NCBI GenBank assembly: GCA_021842405.1
Contig: JAKBZR010000032.1
Span: forward strand, 1-33,817
DNA: 33,817 bases
Direction of reading: 5' to 3'
Source: a bacterium
GTDB taxonomy: Bacteria > Armatimonadota > Chthonomonadetes > Chthonomonadales > JAMCWF01
Part shown: positions 1 through 7,611 of the stretch, in pieces
Layout of the letters: each line of letters starts with the position of its first letter
Position numbering within the stretch: the first letter of the stretch is position 1
Position numbers and translations under genes: made by a program
Notes under the pieces: generated by a model
Told to the model about the DNA's origin: nothing
Seen by the model: the letters and a program-made list of their open reading frames with translations, nothing else
The model's database searches: none

Positions 1-46
1 GGCGATCGTCTTCCGACATCTTAATAACGGTAGCTTGGCGTGACAT
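1..46 (-). CDS. 5' fragment of an unidentified gene, possibly IS630-like transposase
   Basis: An open frame starts at ATG 46 and runs off the left edge after 15 codons, reading MSRQATVIKMSEDDR. A good sigma70-type promoter lies immediately upstream (53-81), which is the main reason to treat it as real. Short N-termini of the form 'xATVIxLSxxxR' are familiar to me from IS630-type transposases and related helix-turn-helix proteins, but 15 residues cannot prove this. The predicted transcription start is at or next to the ATG, so the message may be leaderless. A second in-frame ATG at 19 is the alternative start. Confidence 0.35.
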   Translation of the reverse strand, partial: MSRQATVIKMSEDDR

Positions 47-52
47 ACTAAT

Positions 53-81
53 AGTATAACATATATGACGAACTTATGCAA
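53..81 (-). promoter_or_regulatory. sigma70-type promoter for the left-edge gene
   Basis: On the minus strand a -35 box TTGCAT (76-81) is followed after exactly 17 bp by a -10 box TATACT (53-58). The expected start point is near 46, where the ATG of the edge gene also lies. Confidence 0.55.
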
Positions 82-117
82 CTTAGTACTAGCAGCATTG
101 TTCGCCCCCCACCCCAA

Positions 118-140
118 CCCTCCCCCACGAGGGGGGAGGG
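118..140. repeat. GC-rich palindrome in the intergenic region
   Basis: CCCTCCCCC (118-126) and GGGGGGAGGG (131-140) form a hairpin with loop ACGA. Similar C-run/G-run hairpins occur at 1009-1034, 1063-1086 and 9251-9276, so this is one member of a dispersed REP-like family. Confidence 0.55.
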
Positions 141-183
141 AGTTGATAATTGCGGTGAGGGTAAGAGCCTGCTACCTAAATTA

Positions 184-202
184 CCCAGAGAACTGAACTG
201 TT
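184..202 (+). promoter_or_regulatory. copy 1 of a shared upstream motif (core GAACTGAAC)
   Basis: CCCAGAGAACTGAACTGTT matches the copy before the VWA operon (30683-30701) at 16 of 19 positions and lies 39 bp before the deacetylase start. A weak promoter, TTACAA (201-206), 17 bp, ATTAAA (224-229), follows directly. The function of the motif is unknown. Confidence 0.4.
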
Positions 203-240
203 ACAATTCTGATTAATTAAATGATTAAAGCGAGCTTAAA

Positions 241-948
241 TTGAGCATGGACAAATCTTTTTTTCCAGACGATAAGCGGATTGCGTTAGTATCGGGATGG
301 GATGACGGCCGGGTTTGGGACCGCCGATTGGCGGAGGAGTTAGCCGATTTCGGCTGGAAGGGTACCTTCTTCCTTTGCCCGGAACAGATTGGTCACTCCG
401 ACTATATCAATGTGACTGAAATCACCGAGATTGACCAACTCGGGCATGAGATCGGCTCTCACAGTCTGAACCATCCCCGCTTGGAAACACTGACGGCCGT
501 GGAGCGGAGGCGGCAGGCGGTTGAAAGCCGGAATCAATTGGAGGCGATGGTAGGCAAGCCGGTGTGCTCTTTCGCCTACCCTTACGGTTTCGGGCATCGT
601 GAGATGGATGTAGCGACCGCCGTGGGTGAGGCGGGTTATCGGAGCGCGCGTACAACCGATTCAACGGTTCTAAGGGCATCCACCATCGAGGATTGGCTTA
701 GGCTACCGGTGACCGCCCACATTTTATCCCCCTTGGATAGCTTGCGGGAAAAGTGGGAGCAGGTGGAGGCGCTCGGCGATGGGATTTTTTATTTGTGGGG
801 ACATTCCTACGAGATGGGCGATGATTCGGAAAAGTGGGCTGATCTGGAGTGCACGCTATCATGGTTCGGCGGCCATTCTGATGTATGGTACTGCACTCAG
901 GGGGAGCTATGTGATTGGTGTTTGGATAGGGGCCGCCCCTGCAATTAA
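241..948 (+). CDS. NodB-type polysaccharide deacetylase family protein
   Basis: This 235-aa protein has the order of motifs expected of a carbohydrate esterase 4 (NodB) domain: an Asp pair in GWDDGR (residues 19-24), the metal-binding H-x3-H in SHSLNHPR (His74 and His78), and FAYPYG (111-116). Members remove acetyl groups from N-acetylglucosamine polymers or act on related amide substrates; the exact substrate cannot be told. No signal peptide is visible, so it is probably cytoplasmic, which is less usual for cell-wall deacetylases. The open frame begins with TTG at 241; ATG at 247, two codons later, is an equally likely start because neither has a good ribosome binding site. It stands alone between repeat-rich intergenic stretches. 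Confidence 0.8.
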   Translation: MSMDKSFFPDDKRIALVSGWDDGRVWDRRLAEELADFGWKGTFFLCPEQIGHSDYINVTEITEIDQLGHEIGSHSLNHPRLETLTAVERRRQAVESRNQLEAMVGKPVCSFAYPYGFGHREMDVATAVGEAGYRSARTTDSTVLRASTIEDWLRLPVTAHILSPLDSLREKWEQVEALGDGIFYLWGHSYEMGDDSEKWADLECTLSWFGGHSDVWYCTQGELCDWCLDRGRPCN

Positions 949-952
949 CGAA

Positions 953-1129
953 TGAATTCAGTTTTGCGGAAAATAAAAAGTGAACAGGTAAATCACCTCA
1001 CCCCCTAACCCCCTCTCCGAACTCGGAGAGGGGGGATCGGAAGCGGGAGGAAATGGGTGGCACCCTCCTCCGTTGACGGGGGAGGGACGGGGTGGGGCGA
1101 GCGAAAATCACTCCAACAAAACTGAACGG
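953..1129. repeat. small MITE-like element with inverted ends
   Basis: TTCAGTTTTG at 955-964 recurs as its reverse complement at 1117-1126. Between these ends are two hairpins (1009-1034 and 1063-1086). There is no coding potential. The right end is also copy 2 of the shared GAACTGAAC-like motif, 17 bp before the -35 box of the next operon. The element fills most of the gap between the deacetylase and methyltransferase genes. Confidence 0.4.
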
Positions 1130-1143
1130 GGTGGTGTATCAGT

Positions 1144-1172
1144 TTGAATTGTATGGCATATGTGGCTATAAT
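1144..1172 (+). promoter_or_regulatory. promoter of the restriction-modification operon
   Basis: TTGAAT (1144-1149) and a consensus TATAAT (1167-1172) are separated by 17 bp. The start point should be near 1179, leaving a leader of about 90 nt before the methyltransferase ATG. Confidence 0.7.
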
Positions 1173-1205
1173 ATCCTAAATTCAGGGGCAAACTTAGGAT
1201 ATTAT
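1168..1205. promoter_or_regulatory. 12-bp perfect inverted repeat over the -10 box, possible operator
   Basis: ATAATATCCTAA (1168-1179) and TTAGGATATTAT (1194-1205) are perfect inverted copies 14 bp apart. The left arm includes most of the -10 box and reaches the expected start point. It could be an operator for a dimeric repressor, for example autoregulation by the methyltransferase, or an RNA hairpin at the 5' end of the message. No separate C-protein gene is visible. Confidence 0.5.
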
Positions 1206-1269
1206 CGTACCCTGTTTGGCTGTTTTGGGATAGAATACATTAAGAGAAGTGTTCTGAATTTGCAAAAAC

Positions 1270-2202
1270 ATGATAACCAAATTCAAGCCAATTATTCAGC
1301 CAAGATTGTTCTACAAAACGCCGTTAGGGGAAGCATACCTCGGCGACAGCCTTGCATTTCTGCCTCAAATCGGAAATGAATCGGTTGATTTAATTCTTAC
1401 CTCTCCCCCCTTCGCGCTAAAACGCAAAAAGGAATATGGGAATGAAGATGAGGACAAGTACGTTGATTGGTTCATGAGCTTTGCAGGCCAATTGCACCGT
1501 ATTCTAAAGCCGGAAGGTTCATTCGTGCTTGATCTTGGGGGAGCCTACCTGCCAGGCTTTCCGGTACGTAGCATTTACACGTTTGAACTATTAGTGCGAT
1601 TGGTTAAAGAAACGGGGTTCTATCTGGCTCAGGAATTTTATCACTATAACCCTTCTCGTCTTCCTGCTCCTGCTGAATGGGTTAACGTTCGACGCATTCG
1701 TGTCAAAGACAGCGTAAATGTAGTGTGGTGGTTGTCGAAGTCACAGAACCCCAAGGCTGACAATCGTAAGGTGCTAAAACCCTACAGTGATAGCATGAAA
1801 ACCTTGTTAAAGAACGGTTATACGGCAAAGTTACGCCCAAGTGGGCATGATATTTCGGACAAATTTAACCGCAATAATGGAGGGGCTATCCCGCCTAATC
1901 TGCTTGAGTTGGCAAACACAGATAGCAATAGTGCTTATCAGCAAATGTGTCGCTCAGCTAGGCTGAAGGTTCACCCTGCCCGCTTTCCAGCAGGTTTTGC
2001 GGAATTTTTCATCAAGTTTCTGACTGATAAAGGCGATCTGGTATTTGATCCGTTCGCGGGATCAAATACTACAGGCATTGTGGCTGAAACCCTCGAACGG
2101 CGATGGCTTGCTTCTGAACTATCTCAGGAGTATTTGGAAGGCAGCATTTTTCGATTTGACTCCATCTGGCTTGAACGAATGTTCCCGGCAATGATTAAAT
2201 AA
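1270..2202 (+). CDS. site-specific DNA methyltransferase, beta class, probably N4-cytosine
   Basis: The 310-aa protein has the catalytic motif IV first, TSPPF (residues 44-48), and the AdoMet-binding motif I near the C-terminus, FDPFAGSNT (259-267). This order defines the beta class of amino-methyltransferases, and SPPF rather than DPPY favours N4-cytosine over N6-adenine as the product. It would protect host DNA at the site cut by the HNH enzyme encoded 6 bp downstream. Both genes are served by the promoter at 1144-1172. ATG 1270 is used because the conserved body follows closely (GEAYLGDSL at residues 20-28). The recognition sequence cannot be read from the protein. Confidence 0.85.
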   Translation: MITKFKPIIQPRLFYKTPLGEAYLGDSLAFLPQIGNESVDLILTSPPFALKRKKEYGNEDEDKYVDWFMSFAGQLHRILKPEGSFVLDLGGAYLPGFPVRSIYTFELLVRLVKETGFYLAQEFYHYNPSRLPAPAEWVNVRRIRVKDSVNVVWWLSKSQNPKADNRKVLKPYSDSMKTLLKNGYTAKLRPSGHDISDKFNRNNGGAIPPNLLELANTDSNSAYQQMCRSARLKVHPARFPAGFAEFFIKFLTDKGDLVFDPFAGSNTTGIVAETLERRWLASELSQEYLEGSIFRFDSIWLERMFPAMIK

Positions 2203-2208
2203 CCGCTC

Positions 2209-3195
2209 ATGATACTACTCACCGGCCCCCAATTACTTGATCGGATTTTAGAAGCTGTTGATGAAAGCGGTTGGCAAGCGCTGATTCTCGATTCTCAAAA
2301 ACCTTATTGGCTTCGCTTGTATCGCAGTGATGATAAAGGATTCGATGTTCGCATTTACATCTGGAATTGTACTCATGGCGGAGGAGATGCGCGTTCCGAG
2401 GATGAGTACAGAGTACAAATTACTGGTGTAGTTCCTCGTGCTGAAAGTGGAATAACCACGCTGTTGTTAGGCTGGCATTCTGGATATGAAGTGTTCGTAG
2501 GCTTTGATATTCGTAAGCATGAAGGACAAAAGACTTCCTCGCCTTCGATTCAAGTGAAAGAGGAAACTCTGCAAAATGCTCATCAAAATGCCTTTGCAAT
2601 CTATCATCGTCAGAGTAGAGAAATAGCCGTCGCATTTCGGCCAGAGTTTCTGGTAGAGTACGCACTGAATGCAGCAGCACTTCATCTTACTGGACAAGCC
2701 GCTACTGATATGTCACTGTTGAATAATCTCAGCGACTTAACTCACGATCAGATTGCCGCCGTGAAAAGCAAGGATCGTCAGATCATCCTTTCTCAGATTT
2801 TTCGCAAATATCGTGCTGCTGACTTCCAAAAACGTGTGCTTGGAGCCTATAGGCATCGTTGTGCAATCTGCGGCGTTCAGTTAGAGCTTATTGATGCCGC
2901 TCATATTATCCCGGTTGCCGCTCATGGAAGCACTGATGAGACAAAAAACGGGATTGCACTTTGCAAGCTGCATCATACCGCTTTTGACCGAAACCTGCTT
3001 TCCTTTGATGAGCGGTATAAGGTTGAGGTGAGTGATAGCGAGGTAGCAAGACTAACCGCAGTGAATCACAGTGCGGGTCTGAAGGAATTTAAGGAAACGC
3101 TCCGTACTACTATTATCCTCCCTAGTGATCGGCGGGATTACCCTCTTCCTCAATACATCACCGAATCTAGAAAAATTCGTAATTGGTTGGCATAA
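2209..3195 (+). CDS. HNH-family restriction endonuclease
   Basis: The C-terminal part of this 328-aa protein is a clear HNH nuclease: Cys218 and Cys221 (CAIC), His232 in DAAHIIP, Asn247 in NGIAL, then Cys252, His255 and His256 in CKLHHTAFD. The Cys and His pairs should bind structural zinc and the HNH residues a catalytic metal. The first 160 residues are an uncharacterised domain with RIYIWNC and DEYRVQITGV and presumably give DNA specificity. The gene starts 6 bp after the methyltransferase stop, so the pair is read as a type II restriction-modification operon. The cutting activity is inferred from the domain and its neighbour. A strong terminator follows. Confidence 0.8.
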   Translation: MILLTGPQLLDRILEAVDESGWQALILDSQKPYWLRLYRSDDKGFDVRIYIWNCTHGGGDARSEDEYRVQITGVVPRAESGITTLLLGWHSGYEVFVGFDIRKHEGQKTSSPSIQVKEETLQNAHQNAFAIYHRQSREIAVAFRPEFLVEYALNAAALHLTGQAATDMSLLNNLSDLTHDQIAAVKSKDRQIILSQIFRKYRAADFQKRVLGAYRHRCAICGVQLELIDAAHIIPVAAHGSTDETKNGIALCKLHHTAFDRNLLSFDERYKVEVSDSEVARLTAVNHSAGLKEFKETLRTTIILPSDRRDYPLPQYITESRKIRNWLA

Positions 3196-3213
3196 TGGCA
3201 GCGGCTAAAATCA

Positions 3214-3289
3214 GCGCAACCTTTGGATTGAGTAAAGCCTTACCATATTGCCTCAAATAAGAATCCACACAAGGGTTGCGTTGTTTTTT
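3214..3289 (+). terminator. rho-independent terminator after the restriction-modification operon
   Basis: GCGCAACC (3214-3221) pairs with GGTTGCG (3274-3280), with inner pairing GGATT/AATCC, and is followed by TTGTTTTTT (3281-3289). A second inverted pair, ATTGCCTCA and TGAGGCAAT (3292-3300), overlaps it. Confidence 0.6.
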
Positions 3290-3308
3290 GATGAGGCAAT
3301 TCGGTCAA

Positions 3309-3337
3309 TTGACTTTATTGATCCTAACGGTTATAAT
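3309..3337 (+). promoter_or_regulatory. strong promoter for the dehydrogenase-squalene operon
   Basis: TTGACT (3309-3314), a 17-bp spacer and a perfect TATAAT (3332-3337). The start point should be near 3344. It is the best promoter in the window by consensus. Confidence 0.75.
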
Positions 3338-3415
3338 GAGTTCGCTTCCCTGTTTCTTCTATACGGTTGATTTAGCCGACTTGCTGGTGTGAGGAGCGAA
3401 TTGGCAAGCGGATCC

Positions 3416-4459
3416 ATGTGGGCGGCTGTTTACCGCGGCGAAAATAAAATCGCCATTGAATCGGTTCCTATTCCTCAAATCGGTCCGGGCGAGGCTCTTA
3501 TCCGTGTTCTTGCCTGCGGAGTTTGCGGCACCGACCTGAAAAAAATCCATTACGGATTGGTACCTCCCCCACGCATCTTCGGCCATGAGATTTGTGGGCG
3601 AATCAAGGCGCTTGGAGCCGGAGTCACCGGATTTCAGGTCGGCGAGCGTGTCAGCGTCACCCATCATGTGCCCTGCCTTAATTGCCACTACTGCCGTTAC
3701 CAATCCAGCGCGCAGTGCCCCAAGTATCGCGAGACCGGCACCACGGCCGGATTTACACCGGCCGGTGGAGGGTTTGCGGAGTATGTGAGGGTGATGGATT
3801 GGGTGGTGAAGAGGGGGATGGTTCTCGTGCCCGAAGCGGTGAGCGACGATGCGGCCACCTTCATCGAACCGCTGAATACCTGCCTGAAGGCCGTATATCG
3901 CGCCGAAGCTAAGGAGGGTGAATCCGCGCTCGTCATCGGGCAGGGGCCGATCGGCTTGCTTTTTACTCAGTTGCTTGCGGTGCGTGGGATAACGGTGATC
4001 GCGGCCGATCCTCTAAAGGCACGCCGCGAGCAGTCTCTTCGATTTAAGGCGGCGGCAGCTTGCGATGGTGATCCTACAAGCTGGATGACGGCAGCCATGC
4101 GCTGGACCGATGAACGCGGTTTCGATCTGGTAATACTGACCGCGCCAAACGCCGAACTGATATCCAGCGCGATGCAAGCAGCTCGTGCCGGAGGCCGGCT
4201 GCTGCTGTTTGGGCAGACCAAAAAAGATGATCCCTTCACGGTGGATGCCGGCACAATCTGTTCGGCGGAGAAGAGCCTGATCGGCAGTTACAGCTCCGAC
4301 ATTAGCCTGCAAGCTGAAGTTGCCGATTTAATATTTTCGCACCGTGTGGATGTGGATTCGCTGGTGACCCATCGTTTCCAGCTCTCGGAGATTGAGCGGG
4401 CGATCGAGGTAGCCTCCACACCCCGTGACGGCGTGTTGAAGGTAATGGTCAATCCGTGA
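3416..4459 (+). CDS. zinc-dependent medium-chain alcohol dehydrogenase 1
   Basis: The protein (347 aa from ATG 3416) is a complete medium-chain dehydrogenase. Catalytic zinc ligands are Cys37 (CGVCGTD) and His57-Glu58 (GHE). Structural zinc ligands are Cys87, Cys90, Cys93 and Cys101 (PCLNCHYC...C). The nucleotide-binding glycine motif is IGQGPIGLL. It resembles the threonine/sorbitol dehydrogenase group; the alcohol oxidised is not identifiable. An upstream in-frame GTG (3389) is possible, but MWAAVYRGE is the usual N-terminus of the family. It is the first gene after the strong promoter and is followed by a second, different dehydrogenase, which suggests two steps on related polyol or sugar substrates. 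Confidence 0.8.
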   Translation: MWAAVYRGENKIAIESVPIPQIGPGEALIRVLACGVCGTDLKKIHYGLVPPPRIFGHEICGRIKALGAGVTGFQVGERVSVTHHVPCLNCHYCRYQSSAQCPKYRETGTTAGFTPAGGGFAEYVRVMDWVVKRGMVLVPEAVSDDAATFIEPLNTCLKAVYRAEAKEGESALVIGQGPIGLLFTQLLAVRGITVIAADPLKARREQSLRFKAAAACDGDPTSWMTAAMRWTDERGFDLVILTAPNAELISSAMQAARAGGRLLLFGQTKKDDPFTVDAGTICSAEKSLIGSYSSDISLQAEVADLIFSHRVDVDSLVTHRFQLSEIERAIEVASTPRDGVLKVMVNP

Positions 4460-4685
4460 TTGATCGGTCCGTTCAAGGTGAGGCGTTTTCAATAAGCCCA
4501 TACGGAGATGATGCCGGTAGGGGTATAACGTATATGACTGGCAGCAGGATTCATTCGGTTTCAGAGTGGATGGCAGTCCCTGATATCACAAATCGGTGCA
4601 CATGGGATGCGGATCGGAGGATATGCGGTATGAGACGCGAGGAGGAGGATTGGGCCGAGAGCAACCCGTTAGAGAGGAGCCGCCC

Positions 4686-5756
4686 GTGAGCGATGCCAAA
4701 ATGGAAGCGGCGGTGCTCTACGGCAAAGAGAATGTGGTTGTCGAGGCGGTGCCGCTGCCACCGGTTGGCCCCGGTGAGGTAAGGGTGCGCATCCGTGCCG
4801 CTCTGACGTGTGGCACCGATTTGAAGGTCTATCGTCGGGGTTATCATGCCCGTATGATCGTGCCGCCCGCCCTGTTCGGCCATGAGTTTGCGGGTGAAAT
4901 TGAGGCGATTGGTGAGGGGGTCACCGGATGGCATATCGGGCAGCGGGTGGTTGCCGCCAATTCCGCCGCCTGTGAGAAATGCTTTTACTGTCGAAAAGGC
5001 CTACCGGAGCTTTGTGAGGACCTTCTTTTCGTAAACGGCGCCTATGCGGAGTACATCACGCTACCGAAACGACTGGTAAAGGCGAATTTGCTCACCCTGC
5101 CGGAAAAGCTCAGCTACGAGGAGGCGGCGTTGGTGGAACCCCTTGCATGTGTGGTTCGCGGAATGCTGGAGACCGATGTTCAACCCGGCGATACGGTGGC
5201 GGTGCTGGGAGCGGGTCAAATCGGTTTGATGTTTACCCGGCTTTGCACGGCGGCGGGTGCGCGGGTAATCTGTGTGGGCCGCCGTCCCCAGCGATTGCGG
5301 CTTGCGCAAAAAATGGGCGCTGATGCCATAATTCCAATCGGACAGGTTGAGGATGTGGTACAGTCGGTTCGAGATCAAACCGAAGAGGGACGAGGGCCCG
5401 ATCGGGTAATCGAAGCGGTCGGACTTCCGGAAGTATGGGAGCAGGCCATCGCGATGGCGAGAAAAGGGGCTGTCATCAACTTGTTCGGCGGTTGTCCGGC
5501 CAACACCACCGCCCGAGTGGACACCTCGCGGATTCACTACGATGAGGTTACCATTAAAGGAACTTTCCATCATACACCGCAAACGGTGCGTGCCGCATTG
5601 GATCTCATCGCCGATGGCACCGTTCCGGCCGGAGAGTTTATTGAGCAGCGCGCATCGCTGGCTGACCTACCCGCCGTATTTCGTTCACTGCTCAATGGGA
5701 ATTGTGCGGTAAAGGTTGCCATAGATCCACAAGCCGATCCGACCGGCAAATGGTGA
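4686..5756 (+). CDS. zinc-dependent medium-chain alcohol dehydrogenase 2
   Basis: This 356-aa paralogue of the preceding gene keeps the catalytic zinc site (Cys42 in TCGTDLK, His66-Glu67 in GHE), the four structural cysteines (Cys96, Cys99, Cys102, Cys110) and the cofactor motif LGAGQIGLM. GTG 4686 is chosen as the start because GAGGAG (4674-4679) lies 6 bp upstream; ATG 4701 gives the more typical family N-terminus and is the alternative. The 226-bp gap after the first dehydrogenase holds no convincing gene. It runs into the squalene genes with only 46 bp between, so co-transcription is likely, but a role in squalene metabolism is not shown by the sequence. Confidence 0.8.
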   Translation: MSDAKMEAAVLYGKENVVVEAVPLPPVGPGEVRVRIRAALTCGTDLKVYRRGYHARMIVPPALFGHEFAGEIEAIGEGVTGWHIGQRVVAANSAACEKCFYCRKGLPELCEDLLFVNGAYAEYITLPKRLVKANLLTLPEKLSYEEAALVEPLACVVRGMLETDVQPGDTVAVLGAGQIGLMFTRLCTAAGARVICVGRRPQRLRLAQKMGADAIIPIGQVEDVVQSVRDQTEEGRGPDRVIEAVGLPEVWEQAIAMARKGAVINLFGGCPANTTARVDTSRIHYDEVTIKGTFHHTPQTVRAALDLIADGTVPAGEFIEQRASLADLPAVFRSLLNGNCAVKVAIDPQADPTGKW

Positions 5757-5802
5757 AGTAAGTCCGTTTAGTAGATGAGTTTCGAGCAGGGAGTTTAAAT
5801 GG

Positions 5803-6708
5803 ATGACGGTTCGAGCACAAATGCCGGTTTATCCTTACTTAGCTCCATCCACGACTGATAAGGAACAGGCAAAAACCTATTGCGCCACCCTGGCCAAGCG
5901 TCACTACGAAAATTTCGTGGTGGCCTCGCTGCTCATCCCACCAAAGTTGCGCCAGCATTTTTATAATGTTTACGCCTACTGCCGGATTGCAGATGATCTG
6001 GGCGATGAGGCGGTTGGGGCGGAGGAGGCGCTGGGTCATCTGAATCGTTGGGAATCGGAGCTTCGCGCCGCTTATGCGGGAAGCCCAAAACATCCGGTGT
6101 TTATTGCGCTATCGGAAACCAATCGGCAGTTCAATATACCGATTGAGCCTTACCTCGATCTGCTGACGGCATTCCGGCAGGATCAAATGGTAAAACGCTA
6201 TGAGACCTATGGTCAGTTGCTGGGTTACTGCCGCTATTCCGCTAATCCGGTTGGGCGATTGGTATTGATCTTAGCCGGCTATCGGGATGAAGAGCGATTT
6301 AAGCTGTCCGATGCCACCTGCACCGCCTTGCAACTGGCAAACTTCTGGCAAGATGTGGTTCGCGATTATGAGATCGGCCGGATATACCTGCCCTTGGAAG
6401 ATTTGAATAAGTTCAATGTCACCGAAGATCAGATTCGGGAGCGCCGATTTACGGCCGAGTTTCGAAGGTTGATGGCTTTTGAGTGCAACCGCACCGAAAT
6501 GCTTCTTCGAGAGGGCGAAGCATTATGCCCTATGGTGGAAAAGCCGATTTGCTGGGATATCGAGCTTTTCGGCAAAGGGGGCATGGAGGTTATCCGGCGG
6601 ATCAGGCGGCAAAATTACGATGTGCTGGCTTCGCGTCCGGTGGTGCCAAAAAGCTGTCAGTTGAAGCTGCTGGCCGGCCGGATTTTAAAAGGTCTGTTCG
6701 TTCGTTAA
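5803..6708 (+). CDS. hpnC: squalene synthase-like HpnC (hydroxysqualene synthase)
   Basis: The 301-aa protein is an all-alpha trans-isoprenyl diphosphate synthase of the squalene/phytoene synthase superfamily. The first Asp-rich motif is ADDLGDE (Asp64, Asp65, Asp68) and the second is FWQDVVRDYE (Asp184, Asp188), followed by GRIYLP. In the three-gene pathway, HpnC converts presqualene diphosphate made by HpnD to hydroxysqualene. The order hpnC-hpnD-hpnE here is the typical one and is the main ground for naming this paralogue HpnC. GGGAG lies 10 bp upstream of ATG 5803; MPVYPYLAP at 5821 is a second possible start. Confidence 0.87.
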   Translation: MTVRAQMPVYPYLAPSTTDKEQAKTYCATLAKRHYENFVVASLLIPPKLRQHFYNVYAYCRIADDLGDEAVGAEEALGHLNRWESELRAAYAGSPKHPVFIALSETNRQFNIPIEPYLDLLTAFRQDQMVKRYETYGQLLGYCRYSANPVGRLVLILAGYRDEERFKLSDATCTALQLANFWQDVVRDYEIGRIYLPLEDLNKFNVTEDQIRERRFTAEFRRLMAFECNRTEMLLREGEALCPMVEKPICWDIELFGKGGMEVIRRIRRQNYDVLASRPVVPKSCQLKLLAGRILKGLFVR

Positions 6709-6729
6709 GGGTGTAAGTGGAACAAATAT

Positions 6730-7611
6730 ATGGTCAGCCTTGAAGAATCCTACCAACACTGCCGAAACGTCGCACGCAACGAGGCGAGGAACTTTTACTA
6801 CTCCTTCACCGTGCTGCCGCCGGAGCGTCGGGCCGCCATGTGCGCAATCTACGCCTTTATGCGCCACAGTGATGACCTATCCGACGAACAGGGGTTCGAT
6901 AACCGCCGGGAGCGGGTGGCCGAGTGGCGCCGTGAATTGAATCTTGCCTTGAGCGGCGAATATGGCAATAGCCCCATACTTCCGGCCTTTCATGATACGG
7001 TGATCCGTTACCGGATCCCCTCCCGGTACCTCCACGAGCTGATAGATGGTATTGAAATGGACTTGACGACCACCCGCTACCCGCGCTTCGAAGATGCCCG
7101 GCTCTACTGTTACCGGGTGGCCAGCACGGTCGGATTTATCTGCCTGTACATCTGGGGCTTTCACGATGAGGAGCGCGCAATTCGATGCGCCGAACACTGC
7201 GGCGTTGCATTCCAGTGGACCAATATCTTGCGCGATTTGCGTGAAGATGCGGAGCGAGGCCGAATCTACTTGCCGATAGAGGATCTGGAGCGCTTTCATT
7301 ACTCGGAGCAAGAACTATTGAATGGGGTCATCAATTCCGCCTTCCGCAACTTGATGCGCTTCGAGGTGGAACGAGCCAAGCTGGAGTATCGCGCTGCGAT
7401 GCCGCTGCTGAAGTTGGTGGATCAAGCTGGATTACCCACCCTTCGCATCATGATGCGCATCTACCAGGGCATCCTCGAACAAATTGAGCAGCTCGACTAT
7501 GATGTATTCAGCCAGCGCGCCCGCGTCAGCACGCCGCGGAAGATCACCATCGTGGCCGAAGAGTGGCTGGGGAGTCGGCTGCCGGGAGTAAACTTATTAA
7601 GAGCGTCGTGA
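6730..7611 (+). CDS. hpnD: presqualene diphosphate synthase HpnD
   Basis: The 293-aa protein belongs to the same superfamily as HpnC, with Asp-rich motifs HSDDLSDE (Asp48, Asp49, Asp52) and NILRDLREDAERGR (Asp169, Asp173). HpnD joins two farnesyl diphosphates to presqualene diphosphate. It begins 21 bp after hpnC and overlaps hpnE. ARNFYYSF near the N-terminus (residues 19-26) is typical of this branch and separates it from HpnC, which has YENFVVAS at the same place. Confidence 0.88.
   Translation: MVSLEESYQHCRNVARNEARNFYYSFTVLPPERRAAMCAIYAFMRHSDDLSDEQGFDNRRERVAEWRRELNLALSGEYGNSPILPAFHDTVIRYRIPSRYLHELIDGIEMDLTTTRYPRFEDARLYCYRVASTVGFICLYIWGFHDEERAIRCAEHCGVAFQWTNILRDLREDAERGRIYLPIEDLERFHYSEQELLNGVINSAFRNLMRFEVERAKLEYRAAMPLLKLVDQAGLPTLRIMMRIYQGILEQIEQLDYDVFSQRARVSTPRKITIVAEEWLGSRLPGVNLLRAS

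Noticed and set aside
1092-1379. A 95-codon plus-strand frame before the methyltransferase
   Set aside because: It spans a repeat element, the promoter and the inverted repeat and runs out of frame into the methyltransferase; no domain is visible.
4456-4689. A 77-codon frame in the gap between the two dehydrogenase genes
   Set aside because: Composition and position suggest chance; it has no ribosome binding site and no recognisable motif.
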